From: UBA3792 sp045576895
Lineage (GTDB): Bacteria; Bacillota; Clostridia; Christensenellales; CAG-138
Assembly (NCBI GenBank): GCA_045576895.1
Contig: JAZNHI010000147.1
Location: forward strand, 1-12,594
DNA length: 12,594 nucleotides
Direction: 5' to 3'
The notes under the pieces were generated by a model, which searched no databases, had not been told where the DNA came from, and saw nothing but the letters and a program-made list of their open reading frames with translations. Both the position numbers and the translations under genes were made by a program. Below, piece by piece: positions 1 to 5,727 of the stretch. Position 1 is the first letter of the stretch. Each line of letters begins with the position of its first letter.

Positions 1-114
1 GCGAAGATCTCGTTCTCCAAAATGACCTTCCCGCACCGCATCGCAAGACTTCTGCTGCTCGAACAGCTTTACCGCGGCTGCAAGATCCGCGCGCACGAGG
101 CGTACCATAAATAA
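1..114 (+). CDS. rlmH: RlmH, 23S rRNA (pseudouridine1915-N3)-methyltransferase, C-terminal end only
   Basis: Only the last 37 codons are in the window; the reading frame is open from base 1 to TAA at 112-114. The visible tail contains the segment MTFPHRIARLLLLEQLYR followed by a final AYHK. This matches the RlmH C-terminus from memory: the family ends with a ‘(L/M)T(F/L)PH...R(V/L)LL(A/L)EQLYRA’ helix and a terminal PYHK/R. RlmH is a small SPOUT-fold, SAM-dependent cytoplasmic enzyme that methylates N3 of pseudouridine 1915 in helix 69 of 23S rRNA. The C-terminal strand and tail belong to the knotted SAM-binding and dimer region. The start and most of the enzyme lie upstream of the window. 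No clear intrinsic terminator follows: a weak CCGCGC/GCGCGG pair (116-121/149-154) has no T tract. Confidence 0.9.
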   Translation, partial: AKISFSKMTFPHRIARLLLLEQLYRGCKIRAHEAYHK

Positions 115-425
115 ACCGCGCAAAGCAGCTTTCCGTGCAAGAATCTGCGCGCGGGGAAAAAGACGCGGCTTATGCTGCAAGATCGCTCGAATAAGCGCCT
201 CTGTTTCCGTCGGGATCGGATGGACCCTCCGGAAGAAGCGTGCTATGCTGTACTTGAAGAACAAGGATGGGGCGGAGGGTCCGTCGACGGCACGACATCG
301 GACAGCATTGCCGACCCGCCCTCCGTCGACGTCGTGCTTGCCGTCGTCCGGAGCGAGGCGCGCGAATGACCGGACGCCGCGTTCTGCAAAAAATAAAAAA
401 CTTGCGAAAAATTCAAAATTCCCTA
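115..425. other. Intergenic stretch with inverted repeats, no convincing gene
   Basis: Short open frames cross this stretch (for example 172-369), but none has a ribosome site or a recognisable product. The second half of the 172-369 frame does use codons like the neighbouring genes, so it could be a decayed coding remnant; I cannot name it. Visible structure: a 10-bp perfect inverted repeat GGACCCTCCG (222-231) / CGGAGGGTCC (273-282); a second pair GCACGAC (290-296) / GTCGTGC (331-337); and a direct repeat TCCGTCGACG (280-289 and 322-331). The last 50 bases before the promoter are A/T-rich. Confidence 0.5.
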
Positions 426-454
426 TTGACAAATTGGTTTATCTGAGATAAACT
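426..454 (+). promoter_or_regulatory. Strong sigma-A-type promoter for the DUF6273 gene
   Basis: A perfect -35 box TTGACA (426-431) is followed by a 17-bp spacer and a -10-like TAAACT (449-454, four of six consensus bases). Transcription would start near 461. That leaves a leader of about 30 bases ending in AAAGGAGG (475-482), eight bases before the ATG at 491. The -10 and start region lie inside a pair of dyad repeats, so the promoter is probably repressed by a bound protein. Confidence 0.7.
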
Positions 455-476
455 TGGTTTATCAGAAGTAAACCAA
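434..476. promoter_or_regulatory. Tandem dyad operator over the -10 and start site
   Basis: TTGGTTTATC occurs twice, at 434-443 and 454-463, exactly 20 bp apart (two helical turns). Each copy pairs with an inverted partner. The first dyad is GTTTATC-N3-GATAAAC (437-453) and the second is TTGGTTTA-N7-TAAACCAA (454-476). Both are perfect over these arms. They cover the spacer, the -10 box, the predicted start point and the bases just before the ribosome site, so bound protein would block transcription. The half-site does not resemble the TACA/TGTA half-site known for BlaI/MecI/CopY repressors, so the cognate regulator is unknown. Confidence 0.6.
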
Positions 477-490
477 AGGAGGCAAGCCTT

Positions 491-1795
491 ATGAGTCAGA
501 AGGAAACCATCGTCGAAGTCAATGAACGGATCTATCAGAACGCGCTGATTCTGATCGAGGGACGGCTCTATGCGGAAGCTGCAGCCGAATTCGCCCGCAT
601 CCCCGACTACAAGGACGCGGCGGAGAGGAAGCTCGAATGCGAACAAAAAGCGGAAACGAAGCATTTGGACGATCTCTATGCGGAAGCCGACAAAGCCGCC
701 GCCAATTTCAACGTGCGAAGCCAGGAAAAGGCGATCCAGCTCTTTGAAAGGATCCCCGGGCACCGGGACGCCGACGAACGGATCGAGCAGGCGAAGCGCA
801 GGATCGAGGAGATCACGCAGAAAGAACGGACGGACCGCGAGGAAGCCATCCGCGTCGCAAAAGAGGAGGAGCAGAAACGGAAAGCGCGCAGAAAGCGCAT
901 CATCCGGCTTGCGATCATCGCCGTCTGCGCCGCGGCGGTCTGCGTCGCCGGCGTGTTCCTGTTCAAAAAATACGCCGTCCCCGCCCTGCAGTACCGCCGC
1001 GCGGTCGAACAGATCGAAGCCGGCGAAACCGACGAAGCGTATCGCACCCTGCATGACATGAACTACCGGGACAGCAGCGATCTGGTCTTTGACATTGCAA
1101 AGAACCGTCTCAAGGATGCCGAAGTCGGATCCACCGTTCTGTTCGGTTCCTACCCGCAGGGCAGGATCACCTCCGAGAAGAAGGATCCCATCGAATGGAT
1201 CGTGCTCGATAAGGACGGCAGCCGGCTGCTTCTGATCAGCAAATACGCGCTGGACGCTCTTCCGTTCATGCGGTACGATTATGACACGTCGACGACGGTC
1301 GTGACCTGGCAGTCGAGTCTGGTGCGCAGCTGGCTGAACAACGAGTTTCTGAACACCGCGTTTGACGAGGGCGAGATCCGCATGCTGGAGCGCACGTCGA
1401 TGAACAACATCCTTCCGGACGGTTCGTACGGCATGATGATCGTGGATCGGGTGTTCGTGCTGAGCGTCGACGAAGCAGAGACGTATTTCCCCACCAATGA
1501 AGCACGCAAATGCGTTGCGACGAAGTATGCGCTCGGGTACGGCGCGTACCGCAGCAGCATCGGCGCGACCTGTTCGTGGTGGCTGCGCACGCCTGCCGAC
1601 GAAGTCAAGATCGCTGAGTTCATGGCGGACGAAGCTACGGACACCTCGAACTTTACGATGCCGCGCATTTCCTGCGTCAGCACCGACGGCGAGATCGTCG
1701 AGATCGGTTACGAAATTCTGATTCGCGGCAACGCCGTACGCCCCGTGATCTGGGTCGATACGGAAGCGGCAGCGGGTTTGAAGTTCCCAAAATAA
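491..1795 (+). CDS. DUF6273 domain membrane protein with helical repeats
   Basis: This 434-residue protein appears to be anchored by one membrane segment (about 137-158), preceded by a long charged helical N-terminus. Motifs of the form F-x-x-I-P-x-Y/H-x-D-A recur near residues 34-43 and 85-94, and a related one near 187-195 lies after the membrane segment; they look like short helical, TPR-like repeats. From about residue 211 the DUF6273 pattern appears: FGSYPQG (218-224), EWIVLD, SWLNNEF, SWWLRTP (about 362-368) and a terminal VRPVIWVD. DUF6273 has no established reaction; it is common in Clostridia and ends in a fold-like pattern reminiscent of C-type-lectin/FGE domains (my inference). The start is set by AAAGGAGG at 475-482. 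There is no signal peptide, so topology is likely N-in with the DUF6273 domain outside. It appears monocistronic behind its own operator-controlled promoter; no intrinsic terminator follows. Confidence 0.85.
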   Translation: MSQKETIVEVNERIYQNALILIEGRLYAEAAAEFARIPDYKDAAERKLECEQKAETKHLDDLYAEADKAAANFNVRSQEKAIQLFERIPGHRDADERIEQAKRRIEEITQKERTDREEAIRVAKEEEQKRKARRKRIIRLAIIAVCAAAVCVAGVFLFKKYAVPALQYRRAVEQIEAGETDEAYRTLHDMNYRDSSDLVFDIAKNRLKDAEVGSTVLFGSYPQGRITSEKKDPIEWIVLDKDGSRLLLISKYALDALPFMRYDYDTSTTVVTWQSSLVRSWLNNEFLNTAFDEGEIRMLERTSMNNILPDGSYGMMIVDRVFVLSVDEAETYFPTNEARKCVATKYALGYGAYRSSIGATCSWWLRTPADEVKIAEFMADEATDTSNFTMPRISCVSTDGEIVEIGYEILIRGNAVRPVIWVDTEAAAGLKFPK

Positions 1796-1803
1796 AAAAA
1801 GGA

Positions 1804-1832
1804 TTGCGAAACGGGTCCCGTTCGTGCATAAT
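1804..1832 (+). promoter_or_regulatory. Candidate promoter with a palindrome in its spacer
   Basis: A -35-like TTGCGA (1804-1809) and a -10-like CATAAT (1827-1832) are separated by exactly 17 bases. The spacer begins with the perfect palindrome AACGGGTCCCGTT (1810-1822), a possible operator. It starts nine bases after the DUF6273 stop codon. It may once have served the decayed second DUF6273 gene and could now feed the downstream BlaI operon through a leader of about 270 bases. Prediction from sequence only. Confidence 0.4.
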
Positions 1833-1934
1833 AGGAACGAAGGGACTCGATACACAAAAGCAGAAAGTACAACGGCCGATCACGATCCGGCAATGCCGAA
1901 ACGGCGGAGAAAAGCCGAGGACGAGCCCGGCTAT

Positions 1935-2072
1935 GTGGGAGATCGTGCAGCCTGCGTCGGCACGTCCGGTGAGATCATCGAGGTCGGTCACGCCATTCTG
2001 AACCGCGGCTGCGCCGTGCGTCCGGCGATCGGGGTCGATCTCGATTCATCGGGTCTGACATTGTCAGGATAA
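1935..2072 (+). pseudogene. Remnant of a second DUF6273 gene (C-terminal end)
   Basis: The frame ending at TAA 2070-2072 reads ACVGTSGEIIEVGHAILNRG and then CAVRPAIGVD. The intact gene upstream reads SCVSTDGEIVEIGYEILIRG and then NAVRPVIWVD at the same place. By hand count, about 66 of 85 bases match between 1675-1759 and 1955-2039, with both copies in the corresponding reading frame. Only the last 40-45 residues of the domain are recognisable. The same frame is open back to an ATG-like GTG at 1824, but bases 1824-1934 show no match to the family and have no ribosome site. I read this as a tandem duplicate that lost most of its body by deletion. A small expressed protein is possible but less likely. 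Its end overlaps the candidate control region of the BlaI gene. Confidence 0.7.
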
Positions 2073-2089
2073 CAGATATCCGGAAAATC
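2055..2089 (+). promoter_or_regulatory. Candidate promoter/operator of the BlaI-BlaR1 operon
   Basis: Two perfect dyads sit side by side: CTGACATTGTCAG (2055-2067) and GGATAACAGATATCC (2067-2081, arms GGATA/TATCC). TTGTCA (2061-2066) could serve as -35, with a poor -10 GAAAAT (2083-2088) after 16 bases. The first dyad has ACA/TGT half-sites like those of BlaI/MecI/CopY operators, although its central spacing is one base instead of the usual two. Autoregulation by the BlaI-type protein encoded 24 bases downstream is the natural reading, but the promoter itself is weak on sequence. Confidence 0.4.
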
Positions 2090-2112
2090 AACTGCAAAGA
2101 GAGGAATCGGAC

Positions 2113-2487
2113 ATGGAACAGCAGATGGAGCTCGGAGAGGTCCAGGAACGGTTTGCAAAGCTCGTTTGGGCAAACGCACCGATCCCGTCGGGCGAGCTGG
2201 TGAAGCTTTGTGAAAAGGAGCTGAACTGGAAAAAACCCACGACCTACACCGTTCTCAGAAAGCTTTGCGAACGCGGTCTGTTTGAAAACGACAACGGCGT
2301 CGTCAAGACCCGCATCTCGCGGGAGGCGTTCTACGCCGCCCGAAGCGAGCAGTTCGTCGACAGCACGTTCAACGGGTCTCTTCCGGCGTTCCTGACCGCG
2401 TTTACGACGCGGAAGGGACTGTCGGACGAGGAGGCGGACGAGATCGTGCGAATGATCGAAGCATATCGAAAGGAGAACCGTAAATGA
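2113..2487 (+). CDS. BlaI/MecI/CopY-family transcriptional repressor
   Basis: This 124-residue protein has the length and layout of the BlaI/MecI family. A winged helix-turn-helix spans about residues 8-75, including IPSGELVKLCEKELNW, the recognition helix TTYTVLRKLCERG and the wing turning at NGVVKTRIS. A C-terminal helical dimerisation part (about 85-120) contains LPAFLTAF and the family-like SDEEADEIVRMIEAYR. Known members bind as dimers to dyads at the promoters of their targets and are removed by proteolysis triggered by a BlaR1/MecR1 sensor. The start follows AGAGAGGA (2098-2105), with eight bases between GAGG and ATG. Its stop overlaps the start of the BlaR1-like gene in an ATGA arrangement, so the two are translated together. 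Target genes are not proven; its own operon is most likely. The signal is not necessarily a beta-lactam. Confidence 0.92.
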   Translation: MEQQMELGEVQERFAKLVWANAPIPSGELVKLCEKELNWKKPTTYTVLRKLCERGLFENDNGVVKTRISREAFYAARSEQFVDSTFNGSLPAFLTAFTTRKGLSDEEADEIVRMIEAYRKENRK

Positions 2488-3626
2488 GCGCGTGCTTCCT
2501 GAAGATACTGAATATCAGCATCACTGCCTGCTGGCTTGTGCCGGCGGTTGTGATGCTGCGTTTTGTTTTGAAGAAAGCACCGAAATGGATCCGATGCGCT
2601 CTTTGGGGCGTCGTCGCACTGCGGCTTCTGCTGCCGTTCTCGATCGAAAGCAGTTTTTCCCTCCTGCCCAGTGCGGAACCGATACAGACGGAAACCGTTA
2701 CGATCGAGGCGGCGGCAGATGCGCATGCATCGTCGACCGCTTATGAGCGGGTTGTGATCCGAAGCGGATTTGCCGCAGTCGACGACGCGGTGAACCCTGC
2801 CATGGCTGAAACGGCGGAACGCACGGCAAAGAACGGAACGGACGCCGCCGCGTTGATCGGAACAGTCACATGGATCTGGTGCGCCGGCGCCGGCGCCGTG
2901 CTGCTGTACGCGATCGTCTGTTATTTCTATATGAGATATAAGGTGCGCGTGTCGATCGAGGCAGAGCCCGGCGTGTATATCTGCGACGAGGTCAAAAATC
3001 CGTTTATCCTCGGCGTGATTCGCCCGAAGATCTATCTCCCCTCCGGACTCGACGAACGCTCCTGCGCGCACATCCTTGCGCATGAACGCGCGCATCTTCG
3101 GCGGCTGGATTATATCTGGAAGCCCTTGGGCTTTCTGCTCCTTGCGATCCACTGGTTCAATCCGATGATCTGGCTCGCGTTTGTTCTGCTCAGCCGCGAC
3201 ATCGAGCTCGCCTGCGATGAAAAGGTCGTCTCGCAGCTTGACGCCGAAGGAAAAGCCGCGTATTCCCACACGCTGCTCGCGTTCAGCCGCCCGCAGAAGG
3301 CGATCACGGTCTGCCCCGTTGCGTTCGGCGAGATCGGCGTCAAAAGTCGCGTCAGATCGGTCCTGCATTACAAAAAGCCTGCGCTGTGGGTCGTTCTCGC
3401 CGCGCTGATCACCGGCGCCGCGTTTGCCGTCTGCTTTCTGACGACGCCGAAGCCCGCAAGAACCACCGAAACAGAGGCTGTCGTCACGCAAACGAAGCTG
3501 CCGCTGCCGAAAGCAATGCGAGAAAAAGCCGCGCGGAGGGAATTCGTCGATACGTCTGAGGAACGGGAAACGCCGGTCTTTCTGAGTCCGATGTGCTTCA
3601 AGCCGCAGTGCGACACGGCCGATTGA
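2484..3626 (+). CDS. BlaR1/MecR1-like M56 membrane metallopeptidase lacking the sensor domain
   Basis: The protein has 380 residues. Membrane segments lie near 8-28, 35-55, 122-148, 212-236 and 308-330. The zinc-protease motif is HERAH (H200, E201, H204), followed by the conserved ELACDEKV (241-248), which supplies the third ligand. GVIRPKIYLPSGL (about 177-189) is also typical of M56. Full BlaR1 proteins are near 600 residues and carry an extracellular penicillin-binding domain. Here only about 50 polar residues follow the last membrane helix, so the beta-lactam sensor is absent. The family cleaves, or triggers cleavage of, the paired BlaI repressor when a signal arrives. The start overlaps the repressor stop codon and has AAAGGAG (2469-2475) eight bases upstream. 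A cryptic loop between helices 2 and 3 (about 56-120) could be an alternative sensing part (inference). Confidence 0.88.
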   Translation: MSACFLKILNISITACWLVPAVVMLRFVLKKAPKWIRCALWGVVALRLLLPFSIESSFSLLPSAEPIQTETVTIEAAADAHASSTAYERVVIRSGFAAVDDAVNPAMAETAERTAKNGTDAAALIGTVTWIWCAGAGAVLLYAIVCYFYMRYKVRVSIEAEPGVYICDEVKNPFILGVIRPKIYLPSGLDERSCAHILAHERAHLRRLDYIWKPLGFLLLAIHWFNPMIWLAFVLLSRDIELACDEKVVSQLDAEGKAAYSHTLLAFSRPQKAITVCPVAFGEIGVKSRVRSVLHYKKPALWVVLAALITGAAFAVCFLTTPKPARTTETEAVVTQTKLPLPKAMREKAARREFVDTSEERETPVFLSPMCFKPQCDTAD

Positions 3627-3673
3627 TCCCGCTATGCAATTCCCCATATGAAAAAGATAACGGAGAAAGCAAC

Positions 3674-4615
3674 ATGACAACACAGGATTTCGTTTCCTAT
3701 CGCGACCGTCTGGTCGGCGCGGTTTCCGAGGTGATCGTCGGAAAAGAACAAGAGATCGAATTGATCGCGATCTGTTACCTCTGCGGCGGGCACATCCTTT
3801 TGGAGGACGTTCCCGGCACCGGAAAGACCATGCTGTTCCGCGCGTTCGCAAAGGCGTGCGGCGGAAGCTTTAAGCGCATTCAGTTTACGCCGGACGTCAT
3901 GCCGAGCGACGTGACCGGCATCAATTTCTACAACATGAAAGCCGGCGAATTCGAGTTCCGTCCGGGTCCCGTCTTTGCGGACATGGTGCTTGCCGACGAG
4001 ATCAACCGTGCGACGCCGCGCACGCAGTCCAGTCTTCTGGAGGCGATGGCGGAGGGACAGGTCTCCGTCGACGGCGTCACCCGAACGCTCAGCGGCACAT
4101 TCATGGTCGCCGCCACGCAGAACCCGATCGAGTCCTACGGCACGTTCCCGCTTCCCGAGGCGCAGATGGACCGCTTTATGATGCGGATGAAGCTCGGCTA
4201 CATGTCGCGTGGCGAGGAGATCGGCGTTGCGCTTCGGAAGGACACCAACGATCTGATCGCTGAGCTTCGGCAGGTCGTGACGGCGGAGGAGACCCTGGCG
4301 CTTCGCGCAGGGCTCGACAAGGTCGAGATCAGCGAGCCCGTGATCGGATACATCATGGATATCGTCGGAAAAACGCGAAACGACGACCGGTTCAACATCG
4401 GCGCGTCTCCCCGCGGGACGATCGCGCTGTGCAAAACGTGCCGCGCGTTCGCCGCGTTCCGCGGCCGCACATTCGTTACGCCGGACGACGTGAAGACGCT
4501 CGCACCGTACGTGCTTGCGCACCGCCTCTATTATCGGACCGCCGTGGGCAGCGCCGAGGCGGAAGAGCTGTTCCGCGGGATGCTTCGGGAGATCCCCGTT
4601 CCCACGGAAGAATAA
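3674..4615 (+). CDS. MoxR-family AAA+ ATPase
   Basis: The 313-residue protein shows the full MoxR set: Walker A PGTGKT (47-52), Walker B VLADE (D108, E109), a pre-sensor segment NRATPRTQSSLLEAM, sensor 1 in AATQNP (N150), the arginine finger in EAQMDRF (R167) and sensor 2 SPRG (245-248). MoxR ATPases act as chaperones that insert metal cofactors into, or assemble, partner complexes, and are usually encoded next to a DUF58/VWA protein, as here. I chose ATG 3674 because GGAGA (3662-3666) sits eight bases upstream and the protein then begins at the usual family length. A GTG at 3593 in frame would run into the BlaR1 gene. The gap to the BlaR1 gene is 47 bases with no terminator, so co-transcription with the BlaI pair is likely. 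Confidence 0.95.
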   Translation: MTTQDFVSYRDRLVGAVSEVIVGKEQEIELIAICYLCGGHILLEDVPGTGKTMLFRAFAKACGGSFKRIQFTPDVMPSDVTGINFYNMKAGEFEFRPGPVFADMVLADEINRATPRTQSSLLEAMAEGQVSVDGVTRTLSGTFMVAATQNPIESYGTFPLPEAQMDRFMMRMKLGYMSRGEEIGVALRKDTNDLIAELRQVVTAEETLALRAGLDKVEISEPVIGYIMDIVGKTRNDDRFNIGASPRGTIALCKTCRAFAAFRGRTFVTPDDVKTLAPYVLAHRLYYRTAVGSAEAEELFRGMLREIPVPTEE

Positions 4616-4623
4616 CGCCGTAT

Positions 4624-5727
4624 ATGTTCCCTCTCTTTGTGATCGTCATTCTGGTTGCGCTGGTGCTGCAGCGGATCTACATCCGCAGCGCATCGGACTC
4701 CCGGAGCATACGGTATGAATGCAAGCCGTCGGTCCGCTCCTGCGAACCGGGGGCTGAGTTCCTTGTGTTCAGCACGGTACAGAACCATTCCCGTCTGAAA
4801 ACGCCCGCGATCCGCATGGAGGAGCATTTCCCGCACAATCTCACCGTTCACGAATCGGAAGAATTTGACATCAAAAACTATTCGGAAGAGCACCGCATCT
4901 ATTACAGCACGGTCACGCTGCACAGGCGGGAGCTGATCAGGCGGTATCTGCGCGCCTCCATTTCGGAACGCGGCGAATACCGGTTCGAATACGCGGACTT
5001 TCATGCCGGCGATTTTTTGGGTTTTTGGGAAAACGATTACCGGATCGAAAACAATCACAGCATCGTCATCTATCCGCCGAAGTGGGAAAACACCGACTGC
5101 CTGAAAGCGTTCACCAACGAGATCGACGAGATCGCGCTGAAGAAGCAGTTTCTGGAGGATCCGATCTCCGTGCGCGGCTACCGCGAGTACACCGGCAAAG
5201 AACCGATGCGGAATATCAGCTGGACGCAGAGCGCCGTGCGCGGCTCGCTGATCGTCAAGCAGTTCGATCCGGTCTGGACACAGTCCGTGCTGCTCGTGCT
5301 CGATACGTCATATCACGGCGGATTCGGGCGCTACAGCGCGCGGCTCGAGATCTGTTTTTCACTGACCCGCACCGTATGCGACATGCTCGAACAGCGGCAG
5401 ATCGGATACCGGCTGATGACAAACGCGATCATTACAAGCGAGATCTCGAGCTTTGCCGGCGGCACCGGAGCGGATGCGTCCTACGGCAGGATCCTCTTTG
5501 CCCTCGGCGTTGCGAAACGCGGCAGCGTCTGTTCCGCGGAGGAGCTGATGCGCGCAGCATGTCTCGGCGCCGCACGCCGCGACGTGATCGTTTTCATCTC
5601 GTCGTGCAGGGATGAAACGACGGATCGCGTGCTGCAAAAAATGAAAACGCTCTCGGGCGGACAGCTGATCACGCTGTTTGCGGAGGAGATCGAACCGGCG
5701 CAGGAAGAAGGGAGGGAGGCGGAATGA
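4624..5727 (+). CDS. DUF58 domain protein, membrane-anchored MoxR partner
   Basis: A 367-residue protein with an N-terminal membrane helix (about 2-20), a beta-rich middle and the DUF58 signature RGYREYTGKEPMRNISW (184-200). This corresponds to the family pattern R-x-Y-x-x-G-D-x-x-R-x-I-x-W. A von Willebrand A-like part follows, beginning with LLVLDTSYHG (about 223-232). Its MIDAS motif is incomplete: DTSYH has Asp and the first Ser but His where DxSxS needs the last Ser, so metal binding may be weak or lost. DUF58 proteins are thought to work with MoxR ATPases at the cell envelope. The start at ATG 4624 puts the membrane helix at the N-terminus. Its gap from the moxR stop is eight bases, with only a weak GGAAG ribosome site, which suggests translational coupling. 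Its end overlaps the next gene by ATGA. Confidence 0.88.
   Translation: MFPLFVIVILVALVLQRIYIRSASDSRSIRYECKPSVRSCEPGAEFLVFSTVQNHSRLKTPAIRMEEHFPHNLTVHESEEFDIKNYSEEHRIYYSTVTLHRRELIRRYLRASISERGEYRFEYADFHAGDFLGFWENDYRIENNHSIVIYPPKWENTDCLKAFTNEIDEIALKKQFLEDPISVRGYREYTGKEPMRNISWTQSAVRGSLIVKQFDPVWTQSVLLVLDTSYHGGFGRYSARLEICFSLTRTVCDMLEQRQIGYRLMTNAIITSEISSFAGGTGADASYGRILFALGVAKRGSVCSAEELMRAACLGAARRDVIVFISSCRDETTDRVLQKMKTLSGGQLITLFAEEIEPAQEEGREAE

Noticed and set aside
116..154. Intrinsic terminator after rlmH
   Set aside because: The CCGCGC/GCGCGG pair has a loop of 27 bases and is followed by GGGAAAAAG and not by a T tract.
172..369. Small 65-residue protein gene
   Set aside because: No ribosome site precedes the ATG, no family is recognisable, and the first third has codon use unlike the neighbours. 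At most it is a remnant.
1810..1822. Terminator after the DUF6273 gene at AACGGGTCCCGTT
   Set aside because: The stem is only about five pairs with a minimal loop and no T tract follows on the plus strand; a protein-binding site is more likely.
413..1855. Long minus-strand open frame opposite the DUF6273 gene
   Set aside because: It is the mirror of a GC-rich gene with biased codons, shows no recognisable domain, and would end in the promoter region. The same applies to the long minus frames at 2331-3851, 3632-4522 and 9341-11095.
1671..2040. Template/variable repeat pair of a diversity-generating retroelement (similar repeats at a DUF6273 C-terminus)
   Set aside because: The mismatches between the two copies are of all kinds and not confined to adenines, both copies are in coding frame as paralogues, and no reverse transcriptase gene is present.
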